Origin: Ramlibacter agri
GTDB taxonomy: Bacteria; Pseudomonadota; Gammaproteobacteria; Burkholderiales; Burkholderiaceae_C
DNA length: 64,000 bases
Direction of reading: 5' to 3'
Assembly (NCBI RefSeq): GCF_012927085.1
Contig: NZ_JABBFX010000001.1
Coordinates: 2,170,001-2,234,000, forward strand
Within the stretch, counting starts at the first letter, position 1. Every line of letters begins with the position of its first letter. This document shows positions 1 to 7,670 of this stretch, piece by piece. The position numbers and the translations under genes were made by a program. The notes below the pieces were generated by a model. It had not been told where the DNA came from. It ran no database searches and saw only the letters and a list, made by a program, of their open reading frames with translations.

Positions 1-816
1 GTGGTGGGCGGCGGCTCCGGCAGCGTGCAGCAGCAGCAACAGCTGCTGGGCAACCTGGTGGAGGCGCAGCGCACGCGCCAGCTGCCCATCGTCTCGCGCT
101 ACAACATCTCGCCTTCGCTGGATGTCTACGTCAGCGTGCAGGGCACGGACCTGGCGTCCGTGGCCACGGAGGTGCGCAAGGCCATCCAGAAGATCGAGCC
201 CAAGCTGAAGCGCGGCAACCAGGTGGTGTTGCGCGGCCAGGTGCAGACGATGCAGTCGTCCTTCGCCGGCCTCGGCCTCGGCCTGGCGATGGCCATCGTG
301 CTGGTCTACCTGCTGGTGGTGGTGAACTTCCAGTCGTGGATCGACGCCGCGATCATCATCATGGCGCTGCCCGCCGCGCTGGCCGGCATCGCGTGGATGC
401 TGTTCATCACTGGAACGACCTTGAGCGTGCCCGCTCTCACGGGGGCGATCATGACCATGGGCGTGGCCACAGCCAACTCGATCCTGGTGGTGGCCTTCGC
501 GCGCCAGCAGCGCGAGGCCGGCTCCACGCCGCTGGCTGCGGCGCTGGAAGCAGGCGCCACGCGCATCCGGCCGGTGCTGATGACCGCGCTGGCGATGATC
601 ATCGGCATGATCCCCATGGCCCTGGGCCTGGGCGAGGGCGGCGAGCAGAACGCGCCGCTGGGCCGCGCCGTCATCGGCGGCCTGCTGTTTGCTACCGTCT
701 CCACGCTGCTGTTCGTGCCGGTGCTGTACGCCGGCGTGCACCAGCGGCTCGCGCAGCGTGCTGCGCGCCGCCATCCCCCGTCGCTGCCGCAGGACGCCTT
801 GCCGCAAGAAGGCTGA
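1..816 (+). CDS. RND efflux transporter, inner-membrane permease (C-terminal part)
   Basis: The frame is open from the first base, so this is the last 271 residues of a much longer pump (RND permeases are usually about 1000-1060 residues). What remains is the end of the second periplasmic porter domain (about residues 1-85) and the last membrane helices (about 90-255), with family features such as the NSILVVAFARQQREAG stretch and the late GMIPMALGLGEGGEQ segment. RND pumps are proton-driven trimers that export drugs or other small molecules through an adaptor and an outer-membrane channel. The adaptor and channel genes follow at once on the same strand, 6 bp downstream and then overlapping, so this is a complete tripartite operon cut by the window edge. 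The resemblance is to the HAE1 (organic substrate) branch rather than the metal branch, but the substrate cannot be read from this fragment. Confidence 0.93.
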   Translation: MVGGGSGSVQQQQQLLGNLVEAQRTRQLPIVSRYNISPSLDVYVSVQGTDLASVATEVRKAIQKIEPKLKRGNQVVLRGQVQTMQSSFAGLGLGLAMAIVLVYLLVVVNFQSWIDAAIIIMALPAALAGIAWMLFITGTTLSVPALTGAIMTMGVATANSILVVAFARQQREAGSTPLAAALEAGATRIRPVLMTALAMIIGMIPMALGLGEGGEQNAPLGRAVIGGLLFATVSTLLFVPVLYAGVHQRLAQRAARRHPPSLPQDALPQEG

Positions 817-822
817 ACAACA

Positions 823-2046
823 ATGTCGCAATCCAGTCATTCGAATCTCGCGATCCACCCCGTCGAAGGGGAGGAGGGTGAGCTGCTGCGCCGCAAGCAG
901 GTGGCGCGCCGGGCCCGCATCGCCACCGCCGTCGTGCTGGTGCTGCTGGCGCTGGGTGCCGCCCGCACCGTGTTCGTGCGCGTGCACAACGCCCACACGC
1001 TGGAGGCGCGCGCGGAAGAGAGCACCCAGCAGTACGTGCGCACGACCACCGTGCGCGCGGCCGGCGCAGCGCAGACGCTGCAGCTGCCCGGCACCTTGCA
1101 GGGCTACGTGCAGGCGCCGGTGTCGGCGCGCGCCGGCGGCTACCTGCGGCGCTGGAGCAAGGACATCGGCAGCCGCGTGCAGCAGGGCGAGCTGCTGGCC
1201 GAGATCGAAACGCCGGAACTGGACCAGCAGCTGTCGCAAGCGATCGCCGCGCGCAACCAGACGGCCGCCAGCCTGGACCTGGCGCGCACGACGGTCGAAC
1301 GCTGGGAGGCGCTGCGCAAGCGTGACGCCGTGTCGCAGCAGGAGCTGGAAGAGCGCCGCAGCGCCTACACACAGGCCAGGGCCAACCTCGCCGGCGCCGA
1401 CGCCAACGTCGAACGCCTGCGCCAGCTGGAAGGCTTCAAGCGCGTGCTGGCGCCGTTCTCGGGCGTCATCACCAAGCGCAACGTCGACATCGGCGACCTG
1501 ATCGACAGCAACAAGCCGCTGTTCCTGCTGTCGCAGACCGATCCGCTGCGGGTCTACGTCAGCGTGCCGCAGGCTTACGCGCAGCTGGTCAAGCAGGGCC
1601 AGCCGGCCAAGGTGACGCAGACCGAACTGCGCGGGCGCGTGTTCGCCGGCCAGGTGGCGCGCACCTCGGGCTCCATCGACATCGCCACACGCACCATGCA
1701 GGCGGAAGTGATGCTGCCGAACAAGGACGGCGCGCTGCTGCCCGGCGCCTTCGTCCAGGTCGAACTTGCCGCGGCCGCGAGCGGCGCGCTGACCATCCCA
1801 TCCAACGCGCTGCTGTTCCGCGCGCAGGGCGTGCTGGTCGCGCGTGTCGATGCCGGCGGCGTCGTGCGGCTGATCCCGGTGAAGCTGGGACGCAACTTCG
1901 GCGACACGGTCGAAGTGCTCGATGGCCTGAAGGGCAATGAGACGCTGGTGCTGAACCCGTCCGATTCGCTGGCCGAAGGCGACAAGGTCCAGGCCGTGGC
2001 GGACGCGAAGCAGCCTGGCGCGGCGCCGGCCAAGGTCACGCCGTGA
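823..2046 (+). CDS. RND efflux periplasmic adaptor (membrane fusion protein)
   Basis: A 407-residue protein of usual length for HlyD/AcrA-like adaptors. A cytoplasmic tail is followed by one N-terminal membrane anchor (about 28-50), then the lipoyl-like half-motif with APVSARAGGYLRRW near residue 100. A helical hairpin region (about 130-190, rich in Gln, Ala and Arg) follows, then the second lipoyl half with LAPFSGVITKRNVDIGD, a beta-barrel and a membrane-proximal domain. It bridges the inner-membrane pump and the outer-membrane channel in the periplasm. It starts 6 bp after the pump gene, and its stop overlaps the start of the channel gene, so the three are translated together. The ATG has a GAAGG ribosome site about 8 bases upstream. 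No regulator gene lies inside the visible part of the operon. Confidence 0.93.
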   Translation: MSQSSHSNLAIHPVEGEEGELLRRKQVARRARIATAVVLVLLALGAARTVFVRVHNAHTLEARAEESTQQYVRTTTVRAAGAAQTLQLPGTLQGYVQAPVSARAGGYLRRWSKDIGSRVQQGELLAEIETPELDQQLSQAIAARNQTAASLDLARTTVERWEALRKRDAVSQQELEERRSAYTQARANLAGADANVERLRQLEGFKRVLAPFSGVITKRNVDIGDLIDSNKPLFLLSQTDPLRVYVSVPQAYAQLVKQGQPAKVTQTELRGRVFAGQVARTSGSIDIATRTMQAEVMLPNKDGALLPGAFVQVELAAAASGALTIPSNALLFRAQGVLVARVDAGGVVRLIPVKLGRNFGDTVEVLDGLKGNETLVLNPSDSLAEGDKVQAVADAKQPGAAPAKVTP

Positions 2047-3458
2047 TGCGCGCGCTCGTGCTCGCCGGCGTCGCGGCGCTGCTGGCCGGCTGCGCCACCG
2101 CGCCGCCCTACCAGAAGCCGGACGTGGAGATGCCCACGGCCTGGAAGGTGGAAGAACCGTGGAAGCCGGCCCAGCCCGGCGACACGCTGGCGCGCGGCGA
2201 CTGGTGGATGCGCTTCAGCGACCCGCAACTGGACGCGCTGCAGCAGCAGGCGCTGGTCGCCAGCCCCACGCTGGCCGCGGCGACGGCGCGGCTTGCGCAG
2301 GCGCGCGCGAGTGTGCAGGTGGCGAACTCGAGCCTGTTCCCGCAGGTGGGCCTGGCGGCGCGGACGGCGCGGCAGGAGATCTCCGCCAACCGGCCGCTCA
2401 CCAACTACAACTCGCAGAACTTCCAGACCGTCCAGAACGATTTCTCGGCTTCGCTGAACGTCTCCTACGAAGCGGACCTGTTCGGCCGCGTGCGCAACAC
2501 CGTCTCGGCGGCGCAGGCGAGCGCGGAGCAGAGCGCGGCCGACCTGCAGAACGTCCGGCTGGTGCTGGGCGCGGACCTCGCCACGGCCTACTTCAACCTG
2601 CGCGAGCTGGACATCGAGCTGGACGTGCTGGCGCAGTCGATCGCGCTGCAGCGTCGCGCGCTGGAGTTCATCTCGGCGCGGCACGAGCTGGGCGCGACCT
2701 CCGGGCTGGACGTCGCGCAGCAGCAGGCCTTGTTGGACAACACGCTGACGCAGGTGGACGTGCTGAAGCGCCAGCGCTCGCAGTTCCAGGACGCCATCGC
2801 CACCCTGGTGGGCCGGCCCGCGCCGGTGTTCGAGCTGGCGCCCTCGGTCGCGCCGCGCAGCGCGCCGGCCATTCCGCTGGGGCTGCCATCGGACCTGCTG
2901 CAACGCCGGCCCGATGTCGCCTCGGCCGAGCGCGCGATGGCCGCGGCCAACGCACAGATCGGCGTGGCGCGCGCGGCCTATTACCCGAGCATCATGCTGG
3001 GCGCCACCTTCGGCGGCGACACGCGCAACTTCCCGACGATCTTCGATGCGCCCAGCCTGCTGTGGTCGCTGGGCGTGTCGGTGCTGCAGCCGGTGTTCGA
3101 CGCCGGCCGCACCGATGCCAACGTGGCGATCGCCGAAGCGGGTTACCAGGTCACGGCCAACAACTACAAGCGCACGGTGCTGACGGCGATGCAGGAGGTG
3201 CAGGACGGCATCACCGGCAGCGCCTCGCTCGATCGCGCGCTGGCTCAGGCCCGGCTGGCGGAGGCGAGCGCGCGCAAGGTACTGCAGCTGGCGACGGACC
3301 GCTATGAAGGCGGCGCCGCGACTTCGCTGGACGTGATCACGGCGCAGCAGGCGCTGTTGAATGCGCAGCGACAGGTAGCGCAACTGCTGGGACAGCGGAT
3401 GCTGGTGGCGGTGTTCCTCGTCAAGGCGCTGGGCGGGGATTGGGTCCCTACTTCTTGA
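2046..3458 (+). CDS. RND efflux outer-membrane channel lipoprotein (NodT/OprM family)
   Basis: A 470-residue outer-membrane efflux protein with a lipoprotein signal (LAGVAALLAGC, Cys-17). It has the paired OEP repeats of the TolC superfamily: long alpha-helical stretches rich in Ala and Gln, and a conserved LLQRRPDVASAERAM segment near residue 285. It forms the outer-membrane exit duct of the tripartite pump encoded upstream. The ATG overlaps the adaptor stop codon as TGATG; a GTG three bases earlier (2043) is an equally possible start that would add one residue. The 3' end overlaps the convergent PfpI-type gene by 11 bp, so no terminator separates them. Confidence 0.93.
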   Translation: MRALVLAGVAALLAGCATAPPYQKPDVEMPTAWKVEEPWKPAQPGDTLARGDWWMRFSDPQLDALQQQALVASPTLAAATARLAQARASVQVANSSLFPQVGLAARTARQEISANRPLTNYNSQNFQTVQNDFSASLNVSYEADLFGRVRNTVSAAQASAEQSAADLQNVRLVLGADLATAYFNLRELDIELDVLAQSIALQRRALEFISARHELGATSGLDVAQQQALLDNTLTQVDVLKRQRSQFQDAIATLVGRPAPVFELAPSVAPRSAPAIPLGLPSDLLQRRPDVASAERAMAAANAQIGVARAAYYPSIMLGATFGGDTRNFPTIFDAPSLLWSLGVSVLQPVFDAGRTDANVAIAEAGYQVTANNYKRTVLTAMQEVQDGITGSASLDRALAQARLAEASARKVLQLATDRYEGGAATSLDVITAQQALLNAQRQVAQLLGQRMLVAVFLVKALGGDWVPTS

Positions 3459-3990
3459 ACGCCTCCACGACCGCCTTGTTGAACGCCGGCAGGTCCCCCG
3501 GCTTGCGGCTCGTCACCCAGTTGCCGTCGCGCACCACTTCCTCGTCGACCCACTCGGCGCCCGCGTTGCGCAGGTCGTCCTGCAGCGACGGCCAGCTGGT
3601 CACCTTGCGGCCCTTCACCAGCCCGGCCGACACCAGCAGCCAGGGCGCATGGCAGATCACCCCGAAGGGCTTGCCGGCCTTCTGCATGGCTTGAACGAAC
3701 TGCTGGGCGTGCATGCTCATGCGGATCTTGTCGGCGTTCTGCACGCCGCCGGGCAACAGCACCGCGTCGAAGTCTTCCGGCTTCGCTTCCTCGAAGGTGA
3801 GGTCGACGTCGAACTTGTCGGCCGGCTTGTCGTGGTTCCAGCCCTGCACCTGGCCCTTGTGGATGGACAGCAGCTTCGTCGTGGCGCCTGCGTCCTGCAC
3901 CGCCTTGCGCGGTTCGGTCATCTCGACCTGCTCGAAGCCGTCGTCGGCGAGGATGGCGACGCGGCAGCCGCTGAGTGTGTTCTGGGGCAT
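3448..3990 (-). CDS. DJ-1/PfpI-type glutamine amidotransferase-like protein (internal start)
   Basis: This is the same frame as the pseudouridine synthase fusion, read from an internal ATG at 3990. That ATG is preceded by ACAGGAGAGCCCACC, a strong ribosome site about 7 bases away, which is why an independent start is likely. The 180-residue product has the DJ-1/PfpI fold: an N-terminal VAILADDGFEQVEM strand with the conserved Glu, and the nucleophile elbow GVICHAPWLLVSAG with Cys and following His. PfpI-like proteins act as glyoxalases or deglycases, or in stress protection, in the cytoplasm. Length is typical for the stand-alone family (170-190 residues). The gene ends convergently with the efflux channel gene, overlapping by 11 bp. 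Confidence 0.82.
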   Translation of the reverse strand: MPQNTLSGCRVAILADDGFEQVEMTEPRKAVQDAGATTKLLSIHKGQVQGWNHDKPADKFDVDLTFEEAKPEDFDAVLLPGGVQNADKIRMSMHAQQFVQAMQKAGKPFGVICHAPWLLVSAGLVKGRKVTSWPSLQDDLRNAGAEWVDEEVVRDGNWVTSRKPGDLPAFNKAVVEAFKK

Positions 3991-4707
3991 GGTGGGCTCT
4001 CCTGTCTGCGGAAAGGATACGCCGCCCTCGCGGAACAAGGGCGTCCATTCCGGGCCGCACGGCGCCGTCAGCCGAAAGCCTCCCAGCTCGATGCTCAGCG
4101 CGTGCAGCCACAGCCTTTCCACGCCCAGCCACGCCGCCACCGCCCGGTTGTGCTGGCCCTTGCCATGCGTGCTGTCGCCCACCAGCGGATGGGCGATGTG
4201 CTTGAAGTGGCGGCGGATCTGGTGGCGGCGGCCGCTCAGCGGTTCGGCCAGCACCAGCGCGTAGCGGCTGGTCGCATGCCGCGCATCCACAGCGAAAGGC
4301 CATTCGAAGCAGGCCAGGCGCTGGAAGCGGGTGACGGCGGGCAGCCGCGGCTGGCCAGCCGAGGGCAGCTCCGGGTCGCGCGCCAGCGGCTGTTCTATGA
4401 CGCCGTGCTCGGCCGGCCAGCCGCGCACCAGGGCCAGGTACTGCTTGTGGACGTCTCTGCCTTCGAAGGCCGCGCCCCAGCGCCGCGCCGCCTGCGCATC
4501 GCGCGCGAACAGCAGCACGCCGCTGGTGCCCTTGTCCAGCCGATGCAGTGTCCACACCGGTTCGCCCAGCTGCTCGCGCAGCAGCCCGACCGCCGTGCGC
4601 TCCTCGTGCGCGTCGAGCGCGCTCGGGTGCACCAGCAGGCCGGCCGGCTTGTCGATGGCGACGAGCTCTTCGTCGCGGTACAGGATGCGCAGCGGGGTCT
4701 CAACCAT
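3448..4707 (-). CDS. RluA-family pseudouridine synthase fused in frame to a DJ-1/PfpI domain
   Basis: Residues 1 to about 230 are an RluA/TruC-like RNA pseudouridine synthase, which isomerises uridine in rRNA or tRNA. Visible motifs are the IDKPAGLLVHP strand, the catalytic HRLDKGTSG loop whose Asp attacks the uridine, and GRRHQIRRHFKHIAHPLVGD. Where this family normally stops, the frame stays open, passes FREGGVSFPQTGEPT, and runs into a complete 180-residue DJ-1/PfpI amidotransferase-like protein. I looked for a stop in the three frames around the junction and saw none, so a simple frameshift is not obvious. The ATG at 4707 overlaps the stop of the upstream transferase gene by 8 bp. The PfpI part also has its own start and ribosome site (see 3448-3990), so the cell could make both a 419-residue fusion and a free PfpI protein. 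Confidence 0.75.
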   Translation of the reverse strand: MVETPLRILYRDEELVAIDKPAGLLVHPSALDAHEERTAVGLLREQLGEPVWTLHRLDKGTSGVLLFARDAQAARRWGAAFEGRDVHKQYLALVRGWPAEHGVIEQPLARDPELPSAGQPRLPAVTRFQRLACFEWPFAVDARHATSRYALVLAEPLSGRRHQIRRHFKHIAHPLVGDSTHGKGQHNRAVAAWLGVERLWLHALSIELGGFRLTAPCGPEWTPLFREGGVSFPQTGEPTMPQNTLSGCRVAILADDGFEQVEMTEPRKAVQDAGATTKLLSIHKGQVQGWNHDKPADKFDVDLTFEEAKPEDFDAVLLPGGVQNADKIRMSMHAQQFVQAMQKAGKPFGVICHAPWLLVSAGLVKGRKVTSWPSLQDDLRNAGAEWVDEEVVRDGNWVTSRKPGDLPAFNKAVVEAFKK

Positions 4708-5440
4708 CCAATTCCGGATACCGGCGGAAGATCCCCTCCTGGTTGAACGCCAGCCGCCGCTCGCTCGCGAAGTAATCGCGCAGCTTGCGATGCCTGGCAA
4801 TCCCCGCGTGCAGCGCCGCGACCTTCGGCGCCTTCTTCAGCACCCGCTTCGTCGCCTTCGGGAACGCATACAGCAGTCCATCCACCAGCTGGAACAGCGA
4901 CAGGTCCGCATAACTCACGCTGCCGCCCACCAGCCGCGGCACGGCCGCCTCGGCATTGCGCGGGTTGCGCTCCAGGATGGCTTCGAACCAGGCCATGAAC
5001 TTGGTCAACCGGTTCTTGCGGAAGTCCTCGGCCCGCCGCTTGGCCTCGGCCTCCTGGTCTTCGTAGTACAGCCCGCTGCCGATCGGATGGTGCGTATCGT
5101 GCGCCTCCACCACCATGTCGGCGATGGTCAGCTGCACCTGGTGCGTCCACAGGCGGTCCGCTTCGCTGCGGCCCACCAGTCCCAGCTTGGGGCCGAGATG
5201 CAGCAGGATCGCCGCGGTCTGGCCGATCACCAGCTTGCCGTCGACCAGCACGGGGCACGCAAACGGCGGCCGCCGCACCGACTTGTCTTCCAGCAGGTGC
5301 AGCATGGCCGGCATGCCCAGGCCGTCACCGGCGTCCTCGCGGACCACGTCGACATAGGGTACGCCGGCGTATTCCAGGGCCAGCCGGACAAACTCGCCGC
5401 GGCCGGGAATGCTGGGCCAATAGTGCAATTCGTACGCCAT
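4700..5440 (-). CDS. Glutathione S-transferase family protein
   Basis: A 246-residue cytosolic protein. Residues 1-90 form a thioredoxin-like GST N-terminal domain that starts HYWPSIPGRGEFVRLALEYAG and ends with the glutathione-binding region CPVLVDGKLVIGQTAAILLHLG. The remainder is the all-helical C-terminal domain, with SYADLSLFQLVDGLL near residue 180. It most likely conjugates or reduces electrophiles with glutathione. It resembles sigma/mu-like bacterial GSTs (a Tyr-containing first strand, HYW), but the substrate cannot be inferred. The stop overlaps the start of the pseudouridine synthase gene by 8 bp, giving a two-cistron unit. Upstream is a short divergent region with CTGTAAG repeats. 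Confidence 0.9.
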   Translation of the reverse strand: MAYELHYWPSIPGRGEFVRLALEYAGVPYVDVVREDAGDGLGMPAMLHLLEDKSVRRPPFACPVLVDGKLVIGQTAAILLHLGPKLGLVGRSEADRLWTHQVQLTIADMVVEAHDTHHPIGSGLYYEDQEAEAKRRAEDFRKNRLTKFMAWFEAILERNPRNAEAAVPRLVGGSVSYADLSLFQLVDGLLYAFPKATKRVLKKAPKVAALHAGIARHRKLRDYFASERRLAFNQEGIFRRYPELDG

Positions 5441-5470
5441 GTCTTGTCTTTTTTAGCAGGAAAGTCCGCA

Positions 5471-5495
5471 CTGTAAGTTGCTGTAAGCCTATACT
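5471..5495 (+). promoter_or_regulatory. CTGTAAG direct repeats and -10-like TATACT in a divergent gap
   Basis: The 62-bp gap between the GST gene and the small gene at 5503 holds two CTGTAAG words exactly 10 bp apart (5471-5477 and 5481-5487), followed by TATACT (5490-5495). The spacing of one helical turn is what a tandem-binding regulator would use. TATACT could be the -10 of a promoter reading right, although it would place the transcript start almost at the GTG at 5503. This is a pattern only; no matching regulator is known to me. Confidence 0.3.
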
Positions 5496-5502
5496 GCGCC
5501 GC

Positions 5503-5703
5503 GTGCGCGCCAACCCGTTCGAGGAACATTTCGCCGCCGTCGCGGCCGAACGCGCCGCCTGGGACGCGGCGCGCAACCGCATGCCGGGCATGCCGGAATT
5601 CGACCACGAAACCTGGGAAGCGTGGTGCACCGCGGTCCGCCGCTCCGACGAGGCGCGGCGGGCGATGATGCAGGCCGTGGCGGGGCGGCCGTTTTCCATC
5701 TAG
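5503..5703 (+). CDS. Small hypothetical protein (66 residues)
   Basis: I do not recognise this protein. It starts with GTG, is rich in Ala, Arg and Glu, has no signal or membrane segment, and looks helical (EHFAAVAAERAAWDAARNRM, then EFDHETWEAWCTAVRRSDEA with three Trp in the protein). The stop overlaps the stop of the convergent flavin reductase gene by 3 bp, which argues that the frame is bounded as a real gene. The codon pattern (G or C at third positions) is like its neighbours. It could be a conserved small protein of the order; a chance frame in high-G+C DNA is the alternative. Confidence 0.55.
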   Translation: MRANPFEEHFAAVAAERAAWDAARNRMPGMPEFDHETWEAWCTAVRRSDEARRAMMQAVAGRPFSI

Positions 5704-6296
5704 GCCTTCGTCTTCACCGCCCCCGCCAGCTGCAGCAGCGACTGCACCACCGCTTCCACCTGCTGCCGCGCCTTGTCGTCCTTCAGCTTGCCTTCGGCGT
5801 CGAAGGCCTCGTTGGCGCGCGACAGCGCGAACTGGCGCGGGTGCGCCAGCATCCCGAAGGCCATCTGGAAGTACTGCCGCAGGTAGTTCATCGCGCGCAG
5901 GCCGCCCAGCGCACCGGGTGAAGCCGACAGCAGCCCCAGCGGCTTGTTGGCCGTGGCCTGCAGGCCGGCCGGGCGCGAGGCGGCGGCCGGCGCGCGCGAC
6001 AGCCAGTCGAAGGCGTTGATGACCAGCGGCGTCGGGAAGCCGTTGTATTCCGGCGTGACCACCAGCACGGCATCGGCTTGCATGATGGCTTCGATCAGCT
6101 CCACCGCGCCCGCGGGAACGCCTTGCTTCGCCTCGATGTCGCCGTCGTACAGCGGCAGCTCGAGCGCGCGCAGGTCCAGCAGGCGCGTGGCGGCGCCCTG
6201 CGCTTCGGCGATGCGCATGGCTGCGCGGGCCAGCGTGCAATTCAGCGAGCCCTGGCGCACGCTGCCGGGAATGACGAGGAGGGAGAGCTTGTCCAT
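5700..6296 (-). CDS. NADPH-dependent FMN reductase family protein
   Basis: A 198-residue flavodoxin-like protein. The FMN phosphate loop is visible as PGSVRQGSLN at residues 10-19 and the second flavin contact as TPEYNGFPTP at about 80-89. These are the two signature motifs of the NADPH-dependent FMN reductase family (chromate/azo/quinone reductases, ArsH-like proteins). It transfers electrons from NAD(P)H through bound FMN to quinones, chromate or free flavin in the cytoplasm. Length is normal. It stands alone on the minus strand, divergent from the binding-protein gene at 6363, and ends in a 3-bp stop overlap with the small gene at 5503. Confidence 0.9.
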   Translation of the reverse strand: MDKLSLLVIPGSVRQGSLNCTLARAAMRIAEAQGAATRLLDLRALELPLYDGDIEAKQGVPAGAVELIEAIMQADAVLVVTPEYNGFPTPLVINAFDWLSRAPAAASRPAGLQATANKPLGLLSASPGALGGLRAMNYLRQYFQMAFGMLAHPRQFALSRANEAFDAEGKLKDDKARQQVEAVVQSLLQLAGAVKTKA

Positions 6297-6362
6297 GCAC
6301 CCATGCTAACCACATGGGCTGCACATCGCCGCACAATGCCAGCGGACCCCGGGGGAGATGCC

Positions 6363-7526
6363 ATGAGAAGAATCCGATGGGCGCAGGTCGCGGCGAGCGC
6401 GGCAGCCCTGTTGATGCTGGCCGCCTGCGGCAAGCGCGAGGCGGCGCCAGGCGCGCCGGCCGGCGCGCAGGTGGTGCGCATCGGCCACGTGGCGCCGCTG
6501 TCCGGCCCGCAATCGCACTACGGCAAGGACAACGAGAACGGCGTGCGCATGGCGATAGACGAGCTCGATGCGCAGAACCTCACGATCGGCGGCAAGCCGG
6601 TGCACTTCGAGATCGAAGCCGAGGACGACGCCGGCGACCCGCGCCAGGGCGCCGCGGCCGCGCAGAAGCTGTGCGACCTGAAGGTGGCCGGCGTGGTGGG
6701 CCACCTCAATTCCGGCACCACCATCCCCGCGAGCAAGATCTACAACGACTGCGGCATCCCGCACATCACGCCTTCGGCCACCAACCCGGACATCACCAAG
6801 CCCGGCTTCAAGACCACCTTTCGCCTGATCGCCAACGACAACGACCTGGGCGCGGCAGTGGCCGTGTACGCGGCGAAGAAGCTCGGACTGAAGACCGTGG
6901 CCGTGGTCGACGACCGCACGGCCTTCGGCCAGGGCCTGGCCGAGGTCTTCCGCAAGACCGCCGAAGCCAATGGCATGCAGGTGGTGGACTCGCAGTTCAC
7001 CACCGACAAGGCGACCGACTTCACGGCCATCCTCACTTCGATCCGCGCGAAGAACCCGGACGCCATCTTCTTCGGCGGCATGGACCCGCAAGCCGGGCCG
7101 ATGCTGCGGCAGATGGAACAGCTCGGGCTGCAGAAGGTGCGCTTCCTCGGCGGCGACGGCATCTGCACCACCGAGATCGCCAAGCTCTCGGGCAACGCCC
7201 CCACGCTGGGCAACGTGGTGTGCGCCACCGGCGGCGCGTCGCTGGACAAGATGCCGGGCGGCAAGGCCTGGAAGGAAAAGTACGACAAGCTGTTCCCGGG
7301 CCAGTTCCAGATCTACAGCCCTTACGCCTACGACGCCACCTACGTGCTGGTCGATGCGATGAAGCGCGCCAACTCCACCGATCCCAAGGTCTACGTGCCC
7401 TTCCTCGCCAGCACCGACTTCCAGGGCGTGACGGCGCGGATCCAGTTCCTGCCGAACGGCGAGCTGAAGAATCCGGCCGTGAGCCTGTTCACGTTCAAGG
7501 ACGGCGTGAAGACCCCCATCGAGTGA
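6363..7526 (+). CDS. Branched-chain amino acid-type ABC transporter substrate-binding lipoprotein
   Basis: A 387-residue periplasmic binding protein of the Leu/Ile/Val-binding (type 1 fold) family. The start at 6363 follows a GGGGGAGA ribosome site and opens a lipoprotein signal peptide with lipobox LMLAAC (Cys about residue 22). The mature protein has VRIGHVAPLSGPQSHYGKD, the usual first strand and ligand loop, and the mid-protein VAVVDDRTAFGQGLA strand. It captures a small ligand, likely an amino acid or aromatic acid, for an ABC importer. No permease or ATPase gene is next to it, so it is an orphan binding protein, common in Burkholderiales. A perfect 7-bp stem (7536-7552) lies ten bases after the stop. 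Confidence 0.92.
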   Translation: MRRIRWAQVAASAAALLMLAACGKREAAPGAPAGAQVVRIGHVAPLSGPQSHYGKDNENGVRMAIDELDAQNLTIGGKPVHFEIEAEDDAGDPRQGAAAAQKLCDLKVAGVVGHLNSGTTIPASKIYNDCGIPHITPSATNPDITKPGFKTTFRLIANDNDLGAAVAVYAAKKLGLKTVAVVDDRTAFGQGLAEVFRKTAEANGMQVVDSQFTTDKATDFTAILTSIRAKNPDAIFFGGMDPQAGPMLRQMEQLGLQKVRFLGGDGICTTEIAKLSGNAPTLGNVVCATGGASLDKMPGGKAWKEKYDKLFPGQFQIYSPYAYDATYVLVDAMKRANSTDPKVYVPFLASTDFQGVTARIQFLPNGELKNPAVSLFTFKDGVKTPIE

Positions 7527-7535
7527 ACGGCCGCG

Positions 7536-7552
7536 CAGTGCGCCGCGCACTG
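7536..7552 (+). terminator. Stem-loop after the binding-protein gene (possible terminator)
   Basis: CAGTGCG, loop CCG and CGCACTG form a perfect 7-bp stem ten bases past the stop codon at 7526. There is no T-run after it, so it is not a textbook intrinsic terminator. It may work with Rho or protect the 3' end. Confidence 0.35.
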
Positions 7553-7670
7553 TCACGGAACCAAAGCTTTGTTACGCCGAATGCGCCCTTTGGCAGGAGC
7601 GCGCGACAGGACTTGCGGTGTACAAGCCCCACTGGCCCAGCCGTGCAAGCCAGGGAATGAAGGGGGGCAT

